Positions 1 through 7,358 of a DNA stretch of 13,828 nucleotides are shown here, one piece after another. How positions within the stretch are numbered: position 1 is the first letter of the stretch; the number at the start of each line of letters is the position of its first letter. The notes beneath the pieces were generated by a model. The model made no database searches. It was not told the DNA's origin and saw nothing but the letters and a program-made list of their open reading frames with translations. The translations under genes were made by a program, and so were the position numbers. Source of the stretch: an uncultured Chitinophagales bacterium (GTDB lineage Bacteria; Bacteroidota; Bacteroidia; Chitinophagales; Chitinophagaceae); assembly GCA_946886475.1 (NCBI GenBank), contig CAMPIQ010000101.1, positions 1 through 13,828 on the forward strand. Reading direction: 5' to 3'.

Positions 1-17
1 GTGAGCGGGGGTAGGGA

Positions 18-94
18 GGAGTCCTGGGTGTTAAGTCATGAGTCATGAGTTATGAGTCTGGAGTCTTGAGTCTTGAGTCAAAAGTCAAAAGCAT
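18..94 (+). repeat. Heptamer tandem array, consensus TGAGTCW
   Basis: Units of 7 bp run without gaps. From 32 they read TAAGTCA, TGAGTCA, TGAGTTA, TGAGTCT, GGAGTCT, TGAGTCT, TGAGTCA and AAAGTCA, ending at 87. A degenerate AAAGCAT follows (88-94). Two weaker units (GGAGTCC, TGGGTGT) extend the phase back to 18. The last units form the left stem of the hairpin at 80-121. There are no spacers and no coding potential. It lies downstream of the pckA stop but reads TGAG on the opposite strand, so it may belong to an unseen plus-strand gene left of the window. Confidence 0.85.
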
Positions 95-121
95 GCCTGG
101 TGGGGCATGCTTTTGACTTTT
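80..121. terminator. 18-bp perfect hairpin, likely bidirectional terminator after pckA
   Basis: Bases 80-97 pair perfectly with 104-121 around a 6-nt TGGTGG loop. The stem is AT-rich at its base and GC-rich near the loop. On both strands it is followed by T-rich sequence: TTTT within the arm on the minus strand, and TTAATTTGACTTTTT on the plus strand. It starts 18 nt after the pckA stop codon. This fits an intrinsic terminator working in both directions. The stem is built from the units AAAGTCA and AAAGCAT of the adjacent array. Confidence 0.8.
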
Positions 122-138
122 TAATTTGACTTTTTATT

Positions 139-1743
139 TTATGCTTTCGGAGCTGCATCCAGGATCTCTTTCGATACGCCTGCTGCATATTTATCAAAAT
201 TCTTTACAAACAATCCTGCAAGAAATTTTGCTTTTTCATCATAGGCATTTTTATCCGCCCATGTGTTTTTAGGCGTAAGAATTTCCGATGGAACGCCTGG
301 AACTTCTTTAGGAACTGCAACTCCAAAGATCGGGTCAATCTCAGTGTCAACTTTATCGAGTTTTCCTTCCAGTGCAGCGGTGATCATAGCCCTGGTAAAG
401 GAAAGTTTCATCCGGTTTCCTTCTCCGTATGCACCACCGGTCCAGCCGGTATTGATCAACCATACTTTTACATTGTGTTCTTCCATTTTCTTTCCCAGCA
501 TCTCTGCATATTTACCGGGATGCAAAGGCAGGAATGGTGCACCAAAGCAGGCACTGAACGTAGGTTTGGGTTCTGTTACGCCCGCCTCTGTGCCGGCAAC
601 TTTTGCGGTATAGCCCGAAATGAACTGGTACATTGCCTGACCTTTTGTAAGTCTTGAAATGGGAGGTAAAACTCCGTAAGCATCACAGGTAAGAAAGAAA
701 ATATTCTTTGGAATATTTCCCATTGACGTGTCCTGTGCATTACTGATAAAATGAAGGGGATAGGCCACCCTTGTATTCTCTGTAATGGTGCTATCTTCAA
801 AATTGATCTTATTGGTGCCCGGGTGAAACATGACGTTTTCTACAAGGGCGCCCGGGCGGATGGCATTGTAAATTTCTGGTTCATTCTGTGGAGAGAGATT
901 GATCAGTTTTGCATAACATCCACCTTCAAAATTAAATACCCCGTCTTCCGTCCATCCATGTTCATCATCACCAATCAGTTTCCGTTTTGGATCGGCACTT
1001 AAAGTGGTTTTACCTGTTCCGCTCAGGCCAAAAAATATGGCAGTATCACCCTTATCACCAATATTAGCGGAGCAATGCATGCTCAATACATTCCTTTCTT
1101 GCGGGAGAATATAATTCAGAATGGTGAAGATGCCCTTTTTTGTTTCACCTGTATAACCTGAACCTGCAATAAGAATGGTTTTATGTTTGAAAGAAACGAT
1201 CGCTGCATTGTGTTGCCGGATACCACATTCTTCCGGATCAAGTTTCAATCCGGGTGCAGAGATCACATGCCATTCTGGTTGAAAATCATCCAGTTCTTCT
1301 TCTTCGGGTCGAAGGAACATGTTGTAGGCAAAAAGATTGGTCCAGGGCTTTTCTGTAACCACCCTTATGTTGAGCCTGTATCGGGGATCGGCACAGGCAT
1401 AACAATCGCGAACCCAGATTTCCTTTTGTTTATTAAGGTAATCCGTAATCTTTTTGTGTATGAGGTGATAATACCTGTCCTCAATAGGAAGGTTGAATTC
1501 ATTCCAGTGTACAGTGCTTTCAGTTGTTTCATCTTTCACTGTAAACTTGTCTTTAGGAGCACGGCCGGTAAACTCACCTGTTTGAATAGCAAGGGCCCCG
1601 GTATCGGTAAGTTTGCCCTCGCCAATGCGCAGGGTATCGTGAACCAATTCCTCAGGACTAGACTGGTAGTGAATGCTGTCGGTATGTTTCAATCCAAGCT
1701 TCACCAGGTTCTCTGTTGACAGAGCAATAGTAGGTACTGACAT
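139..1743 (-). CDS. pckA: ATP-dependent phosphoenolpyruvate carboxykinase
   Basis: Cytosolic enzyme converting oxaloacetate and ATP to phosphoenolpyruvate, CO2 and ADP, the entry step of gluconeogenesis from TCA intermediates. The protein is 534 aa, close to the usual ~540. Visible motifs are GEFTGRAPKDKF (56-67, substrate-binding Arg61), the P-loop GLSGTGKTT (239-247, Lys245), and the kinase-2 region IGDDEHGW (257-264) with Asp259. By comparison with E. coli PckA, Lys203, His223 and Asp259 are the expected metal ligands. The ATG at 1743 is chosen over a TTG at 1773 because that TTG lies inside the perfect -7 box TACCTTTG, and because MSVPT is a natural N-terminus for the family. It diverges from pepP. 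A strong hairpin follows the TAA stop. The family assignment is secure. Confidence 0.97.
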   Translation of the reverse strand: MSVPTIALSTENLVKLGLKHTDSIHYQSSPEELVHDTLRIGEGKLTDTGALAIQTGEFTGRAPKDKFTVKDETTESTVHWNEFNLPIEDRYYHLIHKKITDYLNKQKEIWVRDCYACADPRYRLNIRVVTEKPWTNLFAYNMFLRPEEEELDDFQPEWHVISAPGLKLDPEECGIRQHNAAIVSFKHKTILIAGSGYTGETKKGIFTILNYILPQERNVLSMHCSANIGDKGDTAIFFGLSGTGKTTLSADPKRKLIGDDEHGWTEDGVFNFEGGCYAKLINLSPQNEPEIYNAIRPGALVENVMFHPGTNKINFEDSTITENTRVAYPLHFISNAQDTSMGNIPKNIFFLTCDAYGVLPPISRLTKGQAMYQFISGYTAKVAGTEAGVTEPKPTFSACFGAPFLPLHPGKYAEMLGKKMEEHNVKVWLINTGWTGGAYGEGNRMKLSFTRAMITAALEGKLDKVDTEIDPIFGVAVPKEVPGVPSEILTPKNTWADKNAYDEKAKFLAGLFVKNFDKYAAGVSKEILDAAPKA

Positions 1744-1770
1744 AAGAAGCAATCGTTTTTTGTTAGAATG

Positions 1771-1778
1771 CAAAGGTA
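1771..1778 (-). promoter_or_regulatory. -7 box TACCTTTG upstream of pckA
   Basis: On the minus strand this is a perfect match to the Bacteroidota -7 consensus TAnnTTTG, 27 nt before the pckA ATG. A TTG lies 26 nt further upstream, slightly beyond the usual spacing for the -33 element. The box helps to exclude the in-frame TTG at 1773 as the translation start. Confidence 0.6.
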
Positions 1779-1877
1779 AGCCATAAAAAATTTGGGCCTA
1801 AATGCAAGTGTAGGTGGTACACATTGTTAAAACGTTGCTGCTCAAATAATAATTAGGGAGAATTTTCACCATTTCGG

Positions 1878-1885
1878 TTACTTTG
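1878..1885 (+). promoter_or_regulatory. -7-like box TTACTTTG upstream of pepP
   Basis: Matches TAnnTTTG at all fixed positions but one (7 of 8 bases acceptable) and ends 21 nt before the pepP ATG. The in-frame TTG at 1883 lies inside this box, so the ATG at 1907 is the better start. I see no convincing -33 element. With the box at 1771-1778 it makes 1744-1906 a divergent promoter region. Confidence 0.45.
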
Positions 1886-1906
1886 CCCGTTAGTAAATGG
1901 ACAACA

Positions 1907-3196
1907 ATGAAAAATCTTCCTTTAAATCCAGAACTTTTTGTAACCAACCGTAAGCGGTTTACGGAACGCATGAAACCCGGATCAATTGCCATATTCGTAA
2001 GCAATGATGAGGTTCCCAGTAATGCAGATGCCCTTTATCCCTTTAAACAAAACAGTGACCTCTACTGGCTCAGTGGCATTACCCAGGAGGACTCCATGGT
2101 AATTCTTTTTCCGGGCAACCCCGATCCCAAATACCGTGAGGTATTGGTACTGGTGCGGCCCAATGAATTAAAGGAAAAATGGGATGGTAAAAGGTTGAGA
2201 AGAGAAGAAGCCATCGCCATGAGCGGTATCCAGACCATTGTTTGGCTGGATAGCCTTGAAGGGTTATTACAGCCATGGATCCATCTGGCAGATAATATTT
2301 ACCTGGATACCAATGAGAACGACCGTAAGGCAAGCCTTGTAAGAACAAGAGATTACCGTTTTGTAGATGAAATGCTGTTGAGGTATCCCCTTCACCAGTA
2401 TGAAAGAGCAGCTAAGATCATGAAGGAGCTAAGGGGAGTGAAGACGGAACTGGAAGTGGAAGTGACCAAAAAAGCTATTGAAATAACGCATAATGCTTTT
2501 ATCCGGGTGATGAAATTTGTAAGACCCGGTGTAATGGAATATGAAGTTCATGCCGAAATTGTCCATTCTTTTTTAAGTCAGCGTTCGGAAGGGGAAGCCT
2601 ATGGCAGTATCATAGCCAGTGGTGACAGGGCAAGAACACTCCATTATGTAAGTAATAACCAGGAATGTAAGGATGGTGAATTATTGCTCATGGATTTTGG
2701 TGCATCTTATGGTGGATATAATGCCGACCTTACACGCACCATCCCGGTTAACGGAAAATTCACGCGCAGGCAGAAAACAGTTTATAATGCCTGTCTACAT
2801 TTACATAATTATGCAAAGAGCATTTTAAAGCCCGGGATTTCCATTATCGATTATACTGAGAAAGTTGGTGAAGAAGCTACCCAGCAATTTCTGAAGATTG
2901 GGCTTCTTAAAAAAACTGATGTGAAGAATGAAGACCCTGAGAACAGGGCTTACAGAAAATATCTCTATCATGGTATATCACACCACCTGGGCATAGACGT
3001 TCATGATCTGGGTACAAGAACGGAACCAGTAAAGCCAGGAATGTTATTTACAGTAGAACCGGGAATATATATTGAAGAAGAACAAATGGGTATCCGAATT
3101 GAGAATAATATATGGATCACCAAAAAAGGGCATATTGATCTTTTTGATGGTATTCCTATTACTGTTGAAGAAATTGAGTCAGTAATGAAACGGTAA
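1907..3196 (+). CDS. pepP: Xaa-Pro aminopeptidase (M24B metallopeptidase)
   Basis: Removes N-terminal residues that precede proline in peptides and is probably cytosolic, since no signal peptide is seen. The protein is 429 aa, near the ~440 of E. coli PepP. It has an N-terminal aminopeptidase P domain (about 1-140) and a C-terminal pita-bread catalytic domain (about 180-425). The five dinuclear metal ligands are all visible: Asp263 (in MDFGA), Asp274 (in NADLTRT), His359 (in GISHHLG), Glu384 (in TVEPGIYI) and Glu399 (in RIENN). The DVHDLG motif at about 364-369 is also typical. The ATG at 1907 is preferred over the TTG at 1883, which falls in the promoter box. pssA starts 38 bp after the stop, so co-transcription is possible. 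Confidence 0.95.
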   Translation: MKNLPLNPELFVTNRKRFTERMKPGSIAIFVSNDEVPSNADALYPFKQNSDLYWLSGITQEDSMVILFPGNPDPKYREVLVLVRPNELKEKWDGKRLRREEAIAMSGIQTIVWLDSLEGLLQPWIHLADNIYLDTNENDRKASLVRTRDYRFVDEMLLRYPLHQYERAAKIMKELRGVKTELEVEVTKKAIEITHNAFIRVMKFVRPGVMEYEVHAEIVHSFLSQRSEGEAYGSIIASGDRARTLHYVSNNQECKDGELLLMDFGASYGGYNADLTRTIPVNGKFTRRQKTVYNACLHLHNYAKSILKPGISIIDYTEKVGEEATQQFLKIGLLKKTDVKNEDPENRAYRKYLYHGISHHLGIDVHDLGTRTEPVKPGMLFTVEPGIYIEEEQMGIRIENNIWITKKGHIDLFDGIPITVEEIESVMKR

Positions 3197-3234
3197 TCAG
3201 CACCGGTCTTATTAATTATCAAGTATTTTTAGCA

Positions 3235-4050
3235 ATGCCATTTTTCAAAAACATTCCTAATTTATTTACCCTGCTCAATCTTGTGTTTGGATGCATAGCG
3301 GTTGTTTTTATTTTGCAGACCAACGAAACCATCGCACCGCTTGACCAGAATGGAATTCCTGTAAACCAGTTCCTGCCCGAGCAAATCTTTCTGGGTGCCA
3401 TTTTTATTTTTCTTGCAGCAATTGTTGACTTTCTTGATGGCTTCCTTGCCAGGCTACTGAAAGCCGGAAGCAGAATGGGCGAACAATTGGATTCACTTAG
3501 TGATATGGTGAGTTTTGGAGTGGCTCCATCCATGATTCTGTACCAATTGCTCCGCATGGGATATGCACAAAGTGAAAACGGCCTGAATGTTTCATTCAGT
3601 GCCTTATTGCCGGCATTTATTTTTGCCTGTGCAGTAGCCTGGAGACTGGCAAAATTCAATATCAGTACAGACCAGAGTTATAATTTCCGAGGCCTGCCTT
3701 CACCGGCCGCAGGGTTGCTTGTGGCATCTTTTCCATTGATCATCTGGTACGAGTATTTTCAATTGCAGGCCATATTTACCAATATTTGGTTTCTCTATGC
3801 CATCATCATTGGAGTGAGTTATCTCATGGTGAGCAATGTAAGATTCATGGCAATGAAATTCAGGGATTTTACCTTCAGCAATAATATGCTGAAATATATT
3901 CTCGCCATCATTTCATTAATAAGTATAATCCTGTTGAAATGGCTGTCAGTGCCTTTGATATTTTTACTATATCTGGTTTTTTCAGTTTTTTCAAAAGAAC
4001 CCTATATTGACCGGACGCGTCAGGATGAAACACTTGATGTTACAGTATAA
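3235..4050 (+). CDS. pssA: CDP-diacylglycerol--serine O-phosphatidyltransferase
   Basis: Integral membrane enzyme making phosphatidylserine from CDP-diacylglycerol and serine, the precursor of phosphatidylethanolamine. The complete CDP-alcohol phosphotransferase signature DG-x2-AR-x8-G-x3-D-x3-D is present at 68-90 (Asp68, Gly69, Ala72, Arg73, Gly82, Asp86, Asp90). At 271 aa with several hydrophobic segments (about 8-25, 54-66, 120-140, 160-235, 240-262), it fits the integral-membrane type II PssA rather than the E. coli phospholipase-D-like type. The signature alone does not fix the alcohol substrate. PssA is preferred over phosphatidylglycerophosphate synthase because of the N-terminal start (NIPNLFTLLNLVFG) and overall shape. 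The start is ATG, with an AT-rich TATTTTTA just before it. Confidence 0.9.
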   Translation: MPFFKNIPNLFTLLNLVFGCIAVVFILQTNETIAPLDQNGIPVNQFLPEQIFLGAIFIFLAAIVDFLDGFLARLLKAGSRMGEQLDSLSDMVSFGVAPSMILYQLLRMGYAQSENGLNVSFSALLPAFIFACAVAWRLAKFNISTDQSYNFRGLPSPAAGLLVASFPLIIWYEYFQLQAIFTNIWFLYAIIIGVSYLMVSNVRFMAMKFRDFTFSNNMLKYILAIISLISIILLKWLSVPLIFLLYLVFSVFSKEPYIDRTRQDETLDVTV

Positions 4051-4093
4051 AACAAGAACCTGAAGTTTCGTTTATAAACTTTAAACATTTACT

Positions 4094-4101
4094 TAGGTTT
4101 G
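4094..4101 (+). promoter_or_regulatory. -7 box TAGGTTTG upstream of purS
   Basis: A perfect match to TAnnTTTG that ends 16 nt before the purS ATG. It is preceded by AT-rich sequence containing a 10-bp palindrome GTTTATAAAC at 4070-4079. No convincing -33 element. It suggests purS is transcribed independently of pssA. Confidence 0.55.
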
Positions 4102-4117
4102 CCCAAAATTTATCTCA

Positions 4118-4366
4118 ATGAAATTTAACGTGCAGGTTAAAGTAATGCCTTTGAAAGAATTACTGGACCCACAGGGAAAGGCAGTGATCTCAGGATTAGG
4201 AAATCTTGGTTTTAAAAATGTTGAAGACGTAAGAGTTGGCAAAAATATAAGCCTGCAGATTGATGCAGCATCTGAAGAAGATGCCAGGAAGATTGCAGAA
4301 GAAGCCAGCAGGAAATTACTGGCCAATCCTGTGATGGAGTATTTTGAAATAGATATACATGGTTGA
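4118..4366 (+). CDS. purS: Phosphoribosylformylglycinamidine synthase subunit PurS
   Basis: Small subunit of the three-part FGAM synthase (PurS, PurQ, small PurL), which converts FGAR, glutamine and ATP to FGAM in purine synthesis. The 82 aa and the pattern KFNVQVKVMPLKELLDPQGK, then a central LGNLGF and VRVGKNI, then a C-terminal FEIDIHG, match the PurS family. Neither purQ nor purL is nearby, so the partners must be encoded elsewhere if this gene is functional. It has its own promoter box. The TGA stop falls inside a GGTTGAA heptamer at 4361-4367. Some Bacteroidota also carry a large single-chain PurL, so the partners in this genome need checking. Confidence 0.9.
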   Translation: MKFNVQVKVMPLKELLDPQGKAVISGLGNLGFKNVEDVRVGKNISLQIDAASEEDARKIAEEASRKLLANPVMEYFEIDIHG

Positions 4367-4414
4367 AGGTTGATAAGGTGATGAGGAATGGATTTCAACT
4401 TGTAACTTTTCAAC
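4361..4414 (+). repeat. Heptamer-type repeats in opposing orientation (GGTTGAW / TTTCAAC)
   Basis: Left half: GGTTGAA, GGTTGAT, AAGGTGA and TGAGGAA (4361-4388). Right half: TTTCAAC, TTGTAAC and TTTTCAAC (4393-4414). GTTGAA (4362-4367) can pair with TTCAAC (4409-4414). The purS stop codon lies inside the first unit. The right half also holds a weak -7-like TAACTTTT (4403-4410), 27 nt before the rsmI ATG. Repeat quality is lower than at the other arrays. Confidence 0.5.
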
Positions 4415-4437
4415 TTATATACCAATAAACTTCACAG

Positions 4438-5109
4438 ATGCTCTACCTCGTTCCCACTCCCATAGGAAACCTCAAGGATATCACCCTTCGGGCACTTGAA
4501 GTATTGAAGGAGGTAGATGTAATACTTGCAGAAGATACCAGGAATACATCACGGTTGCTGAATCATTACCAGATTCAAAAACCACTATCGCCCTATCACC
4601 AGCATAATGAGCATAAGATAGTTCAGCATTTGATAGACCAGCTGGCAACAGGTAAGAAAATGGCTGTGGTAACGGATGCCGGAACACCCGGCATCTCCGA
4701 TCCTGCTTTTTTACTTGTAAGGGAATGTATAAGAAATTCGATCAGGATTGAAACACTTCCGGGTGCCACTGCTTTTGTTCCCGCGTTGGTTAACAGCGGT
4801 CTTCCTACTAATCGTTTTGTATTTGAAGGTTTCATTCCGGTTAAAAAGGGAAGACATACATTATTAACCGGATTATCAACAGAAGAGCGAACCATTATTT
4901 TGTATGAATCGCCAATGCGTCTTTTAAAAACACTTGAAGACCTTATCAAATATTTTGGGGAAGAAAGAAAATGCTGTGTGAGCAGGGAAATTTCAAAAAT
5001 GTTTGAAGAGAATGCAAGGGGTAGTCTTGCCGAGGTATCAGAACATTTCAAGAAAAAAACTGTTAAAGGTGAGATCGTTATTGTAATAGAAGGAAAAACT
5101 TCATCTTAA
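4438..5109 (+). CDS. rsmI: 16S rRNA (cytidine(1402)-2'-O)-methyltransferase
   Basis: Uses S-adenosylmethionine to 2'-O-methylate C1402 in the decoding centre of 16S rRNA. It belongs to the tetrapyrrole (corrin/porphyrin) methylase fold. Motifs seen: VPTPIGNL (5-12), AEDTRNTSRLL (31-41), VTDAGTPGISDP (78-89) and LPGATA (107-112), all diagnostic of RsmI. The protein is 223 aa, shorter than the ~286 aa of E. coli RsmI. It ends after the methylase domain and so lacks the extra C-terminal segment. The sequence runs smoothly to its TAA, so I read this as a natural short form and not a truncation. ATG start, no Shine-Dalgarno sequence. A 96-bp gap separates it from the next gene. Confidence 0.95.
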   Translation: MLYLVPTPIGNLKDITLRALEVLKEVDVILAEDTRNTSRLLNHYQIQKPLSPYHQHNEHKIVQHLIDQLATGKKMAVVTDAGTPGISDPAFLLVRECIRNSIRIETLPGATAFVPALVNSGLPTNRFVFEGFIPVKKGRHTLLTGLSTEERTIILYESPMRLLKTLEDLIKYFGEERKCCVSREISKMFEENARGSLAEVSEHFKKKTVKGEIVIVIEGKTSS

Positions 5110-5171
5110 ATTGTATTTCAACACAACCTGTTAACTAATTCAATAGTCACCCGCACTTTCAATTCATAACT

Positions 5172-5179
5172 TAACTTTA
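5172..5179 (+). promoter_or_regulatory. -7-like box TAACTTTA upstream of the M1 peptidase
   Basis: Matches TAnnTTTG except for the last base, and ends 26 nt before the ATG at 5206. No clear TTTG element 17-23 nt upstream. Low-to-moderate support. Confidence 0.35.
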
Positions 5180-5205
5180 CAGACTATCATTTCAAAATCT
5201 ACCAG

Positions 5206-7212
5206 ATGAAAAATTTTATATTGATTGTTTCATTTACATGTTTCGTCACCGGCGTTTCCGCTCAACCCGATCGCTGGCAGCAGAAGGTAAAATACATCAT
5301 GAATATTGACATGAATGTGCAAACCAACCGTTACAATGGAACGCAAAAACTGGAATACACTAATAATTCTCCTGACACTCTCCACCGGGTATTTTTCCAT
5401 TTATACTGGAATGCATTTCAGCCGGGGAGTATGATGGATATGCGAAGCAGGCGCCAGGGAACTATGACCCCGCGCAGGGACAGGCAGGGCAATGAAATTC
5501 CGGATTGGGATCCAAGAGTGGAAGACCGTATTCAGCATTTAAAAGAGGACGAGATAGGATATCAGAAAATATCCTTCGTGAAAATGAATGGGCGTAACCA
5601 AAAAATGAAACTTCATGAGACCATACTTGAAGTGACGTTAGACAAACCTGTACTGCCCCGTTCAAAAGTAAATTTTGAAATGGAGTGGACCGCACAGGTT
5701 CCTCTTCAGGTAAGAAGGAGCGGCAGGGATAACCCTTCAACACAGGTGCGTTATACAATGACACAATGGTATCCCAAGCTTGCAGAATACGATAAAGATG
5801 GCTGGCATCCTGATCCATATGTGGGCAGGGAGTTTTATGGCGTTTGGGGAGACTATGATGTAACCATCAACATCAATAAGAATTACATGCTTGGCGGTAG
5901 CGGAATTGTTCACAATCCCAACCTTGTTGGTTTTGGATATCAGGACAAGGGAATTAAACCGGCGAAGCCAAAGGGCGATCAGCTGCGCTGGCATTTTGTA
6001 GCAAACAATGTTCACGATTTTGCCTGGGCTGCAGATCCGGATTATAAGCATATCACCAGGCAGATAAAGGATGGTCCAACCATTCATGTTTTATACAATG
6101 CCGCCAACAGGCAGGGATACGATGAACTTGATGCGGAAGAAAAAGCAGAACTCGGAAATGATTTCAATAAATATGTAAAGAACTGGGATGCCAGGTGGGA
6201 ATTAATTGCCGATGCCGCAGTTACAGTTTACCCTTTTATCAAAAGCAAATTCGGGGAATATCCTTATCAGCAATATTCGTTTATACATGGTGGTGATGGC
6301 GGAATGGAATATCCTAATTGTACCATGCTTGCAGGTCCTGGTCTTGGTACAGCATTTCACGAATGGATGCACAGCTGGTACCAGATGATACTGGGTACAA
6401 ACGAATCTTTGTATGCATGGATGGATGAAGGTTTTACCGAATGGGCAACCAACCTGGTGGAAGAATATTACAGGCAAAAAGTAAGTCTGCCCACCATCGC
6501 TAATGATCCTGCATCTGTTAGAAGGTCAGATTCAATGGCTACCCTTCCACCGGCTTATCACAGGGGTAATTATAATAGTTACCTCGCTTTAGCCAGGAGC
6601 AACTGGGAAGAACCCATGTCTGTTCATGCCGATCATTTTAATACCAATTATGCATATAGCACGGCCGCGTATTCAAAAGGAAATGTTTTTGTTGAACAAC
6701 TCGGGTATATCGTTGGAGCAGAAGTGAGAGACAGGATCATGCTTGAATATTACAGGCAATGGAGATTCAAACATCCGGATGCGGATGATTTCATACGCGT
6801 TGCAGAAAAAATAAGCAACATTCATCTTGACTGGTACAAAATGTATTGGATCAATACTACCAGGACCATTGATTATAAAATTGATAGTTTATGGGATAAC
6901 GGTGGAAAAACCAAAGTCCGTTTGAGGAATGTGGGTTTAATTCCAATGCCGCTGGATGTAAAGATCACTTTCAGGGATGGTAGCAGCGAGTGGCATTATA
7001 TTCCAATGAGCCTGATGTATGGTGAAAAGCAAGCAGAAGAAGGACAGGAAAACAGAACAGTATATGATGCATGGAAATGGACACATCCTACTTATGAAAT
7101 TCAATCAACTAAAAGATTGAATGATATAGTAAGTGTAGAAATTGATCCCAGTTTCAGAATGGCAGATATTGACAGGCGGAATAATAAGATTGAGTTGAAG
7201 TGGCCGAATTGA
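5206..7212 (+). CDS. Secreted M1-family (gluzincin) metallopeptidase
   Basis: Zinc peptidase of the M1/aminopeptidase N group. It begins with a signal peptide (about 1-19, hydrophobic ILIVSFTCFVTG then VSA before QPD), so it is exported to the periplasm or beyond. I see no lipobox cysteine. The zinc site HEWMH at 385-389 is followed after exactly 18 residues by Glu408 in MDEGFTEW, the HExxH-x18-E pattern. The GxMEN exopeptidase motif appears as GGMEYPN (366-372), with Tyr in place of the usual Asn after ME. The N-terminal part (about 30-240) resembles the beta-sheet domain of M1 proteins. At 668 aa it is shorter than E. coli PepN (870). I do not know the substrate. The TGA is followed after 8 nt by a G-rich heptamer array. 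Confidence 0.88.
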   Translation: MKNFILIVSFTCFVTGVSAQPDRWQQKVKYIMNIDMNVQTNRYNGTQKLEYTNNSPDTLHRVFFHLYWNAFQPGSMMDMRSRRQGTMTPRRDRQGNEIPDWDPRVEDRIQHLKEDEIGYQKISFVKMNGRNQKMKLHETILEVTLDKPVLPRSKVNFEMEWTAQVPLQVRRSGRDNPSTQVRYTMTQWYPKLAEYDKDGWHPDPYVGREFYGVWGDYDVTININKNYMLGGSGIVHNPNLVGFGYQDKGIKPAKPKGDQLRWHFVANNVHDFAWAADPDYKHITRQIKDGPTIHVLYNAANRQGYDELDAEEKAELGNDFNKYVKNWDARWELIADAAVTVYPFIKSKFGEYPYQQYSFIHGGDGGMEYPNCTMLAGPGLGTAFHEWMHSWYQMILGTNESLYAWMDEGFTEWATNLVEEYYRQKVSLPTIANDPASVRRSDSMATLPPAYHRGNYNSYLALARSNWEEPMSVHADHFNTNYAYSTAAYSKGNVFVEQLGYIVGAEVRDRIMLEYYRQWRFKHPDADDFIRVAEKISNIHLDWYKMYWINTTRTIDYKIDSLWDNGGKTKVRLRNVGLIPMPLDVKITFRDGSSEWHYIPMSLMYGEKQAEEGQENRTVYDAWKWTHPTYEIQSTKRLNDIVSVEIDPSFRMADIDRRNNKIELKWPN

Positions 7213-7220
7213 GGAAGGGA

Positions 7221-7262
7221 ATAGGGTATAGGGTTTAGGGTTTAGGGTATAGGGTATAGGGT
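7221..7262 (+). repeat. Heptamer array (A/T)TAGGGT x6, G-quadruplex motif
   Basis: Six exact 7-bp units: ATAGGGT, ATAGGGT, TTAGGGT, TTAGGGT, ATAGGGT, ATAGGGT. They give six GGG runs separated by 4-nt loops (7224-7261), which meets the canonical G3-N1-7 quadruplex rule on the plus strand. The array starts 8 nt after the stop of the M1 peptidase and reads G-rich in the sense of that gene. Confidence 0.92.
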
Positions 7263-7358
7263 TGGTGTCCGAAATTCAAAGTTTTGTAAAAGAAATGTAT
7301 GGTAATAAAAAGATCAAAGGATCTAAATCCCTACACCCTACACCCTATACCCTAAACC
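7239..7358. terminator. Long inverted repeat between convergent genes, possible bidirectional terminator
   Basis: Bases 7239-7261 and 7336-7358 are inverted copies identical at 22 of 23 positions, separated by 74 nt. The arms are the two heptamer arrays. They lie between the convergent M1 peptidase and rsmG genes, where a shared terminator is expected. No T-run follows either arm closely, and the loop is long, so the termination role is inferred from position. Confidence 0.4.
7329..7356 (-). repeat. Heptamer array at the rsmG stop codon (sense TRTAGGG)
   Basis: On the plus strand the units are CCCTACA, CCCTACA, CCCTATA and CCCTAAA. Read in the sense of rsmG they are TTTAGGG, TATAGGG, TGTAGGG and TGTAGGG. 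Four G-runs with 4-nt loops make a second quadruplex motif. The rsmG TAG stop (7352-7354) is part of the first unit, so the array supplies the stop codon. Confidence 0.9.

Noticed and set aside
18..94. CRISPR array
   Set aside because: Units of 7 bp without spacers and no cas genes.
1183..1719. 178-aa open frame on the plus strand inside pckA
   Set aside because: It is antisense to a clear pckA, has no recognisable family features, and is explained by the codon usage of the real gene.
4063..4081. AAGTTT/AAACTT hairpin and GTTTATAAAC palindrome after pssA as a terminator or operator
   Set aside because: Very AT-rich and short, as expected by chance in such DNA. No T-run or second copy elsewhere in the window.
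7221..7356. Eukaryotic (plant) telomere contamination because of TTTAGGG units
   Set aside because: Only a few degenerate units, flanked on both sides by intact bacterial genes, one of whose stop codons lies inside the array.
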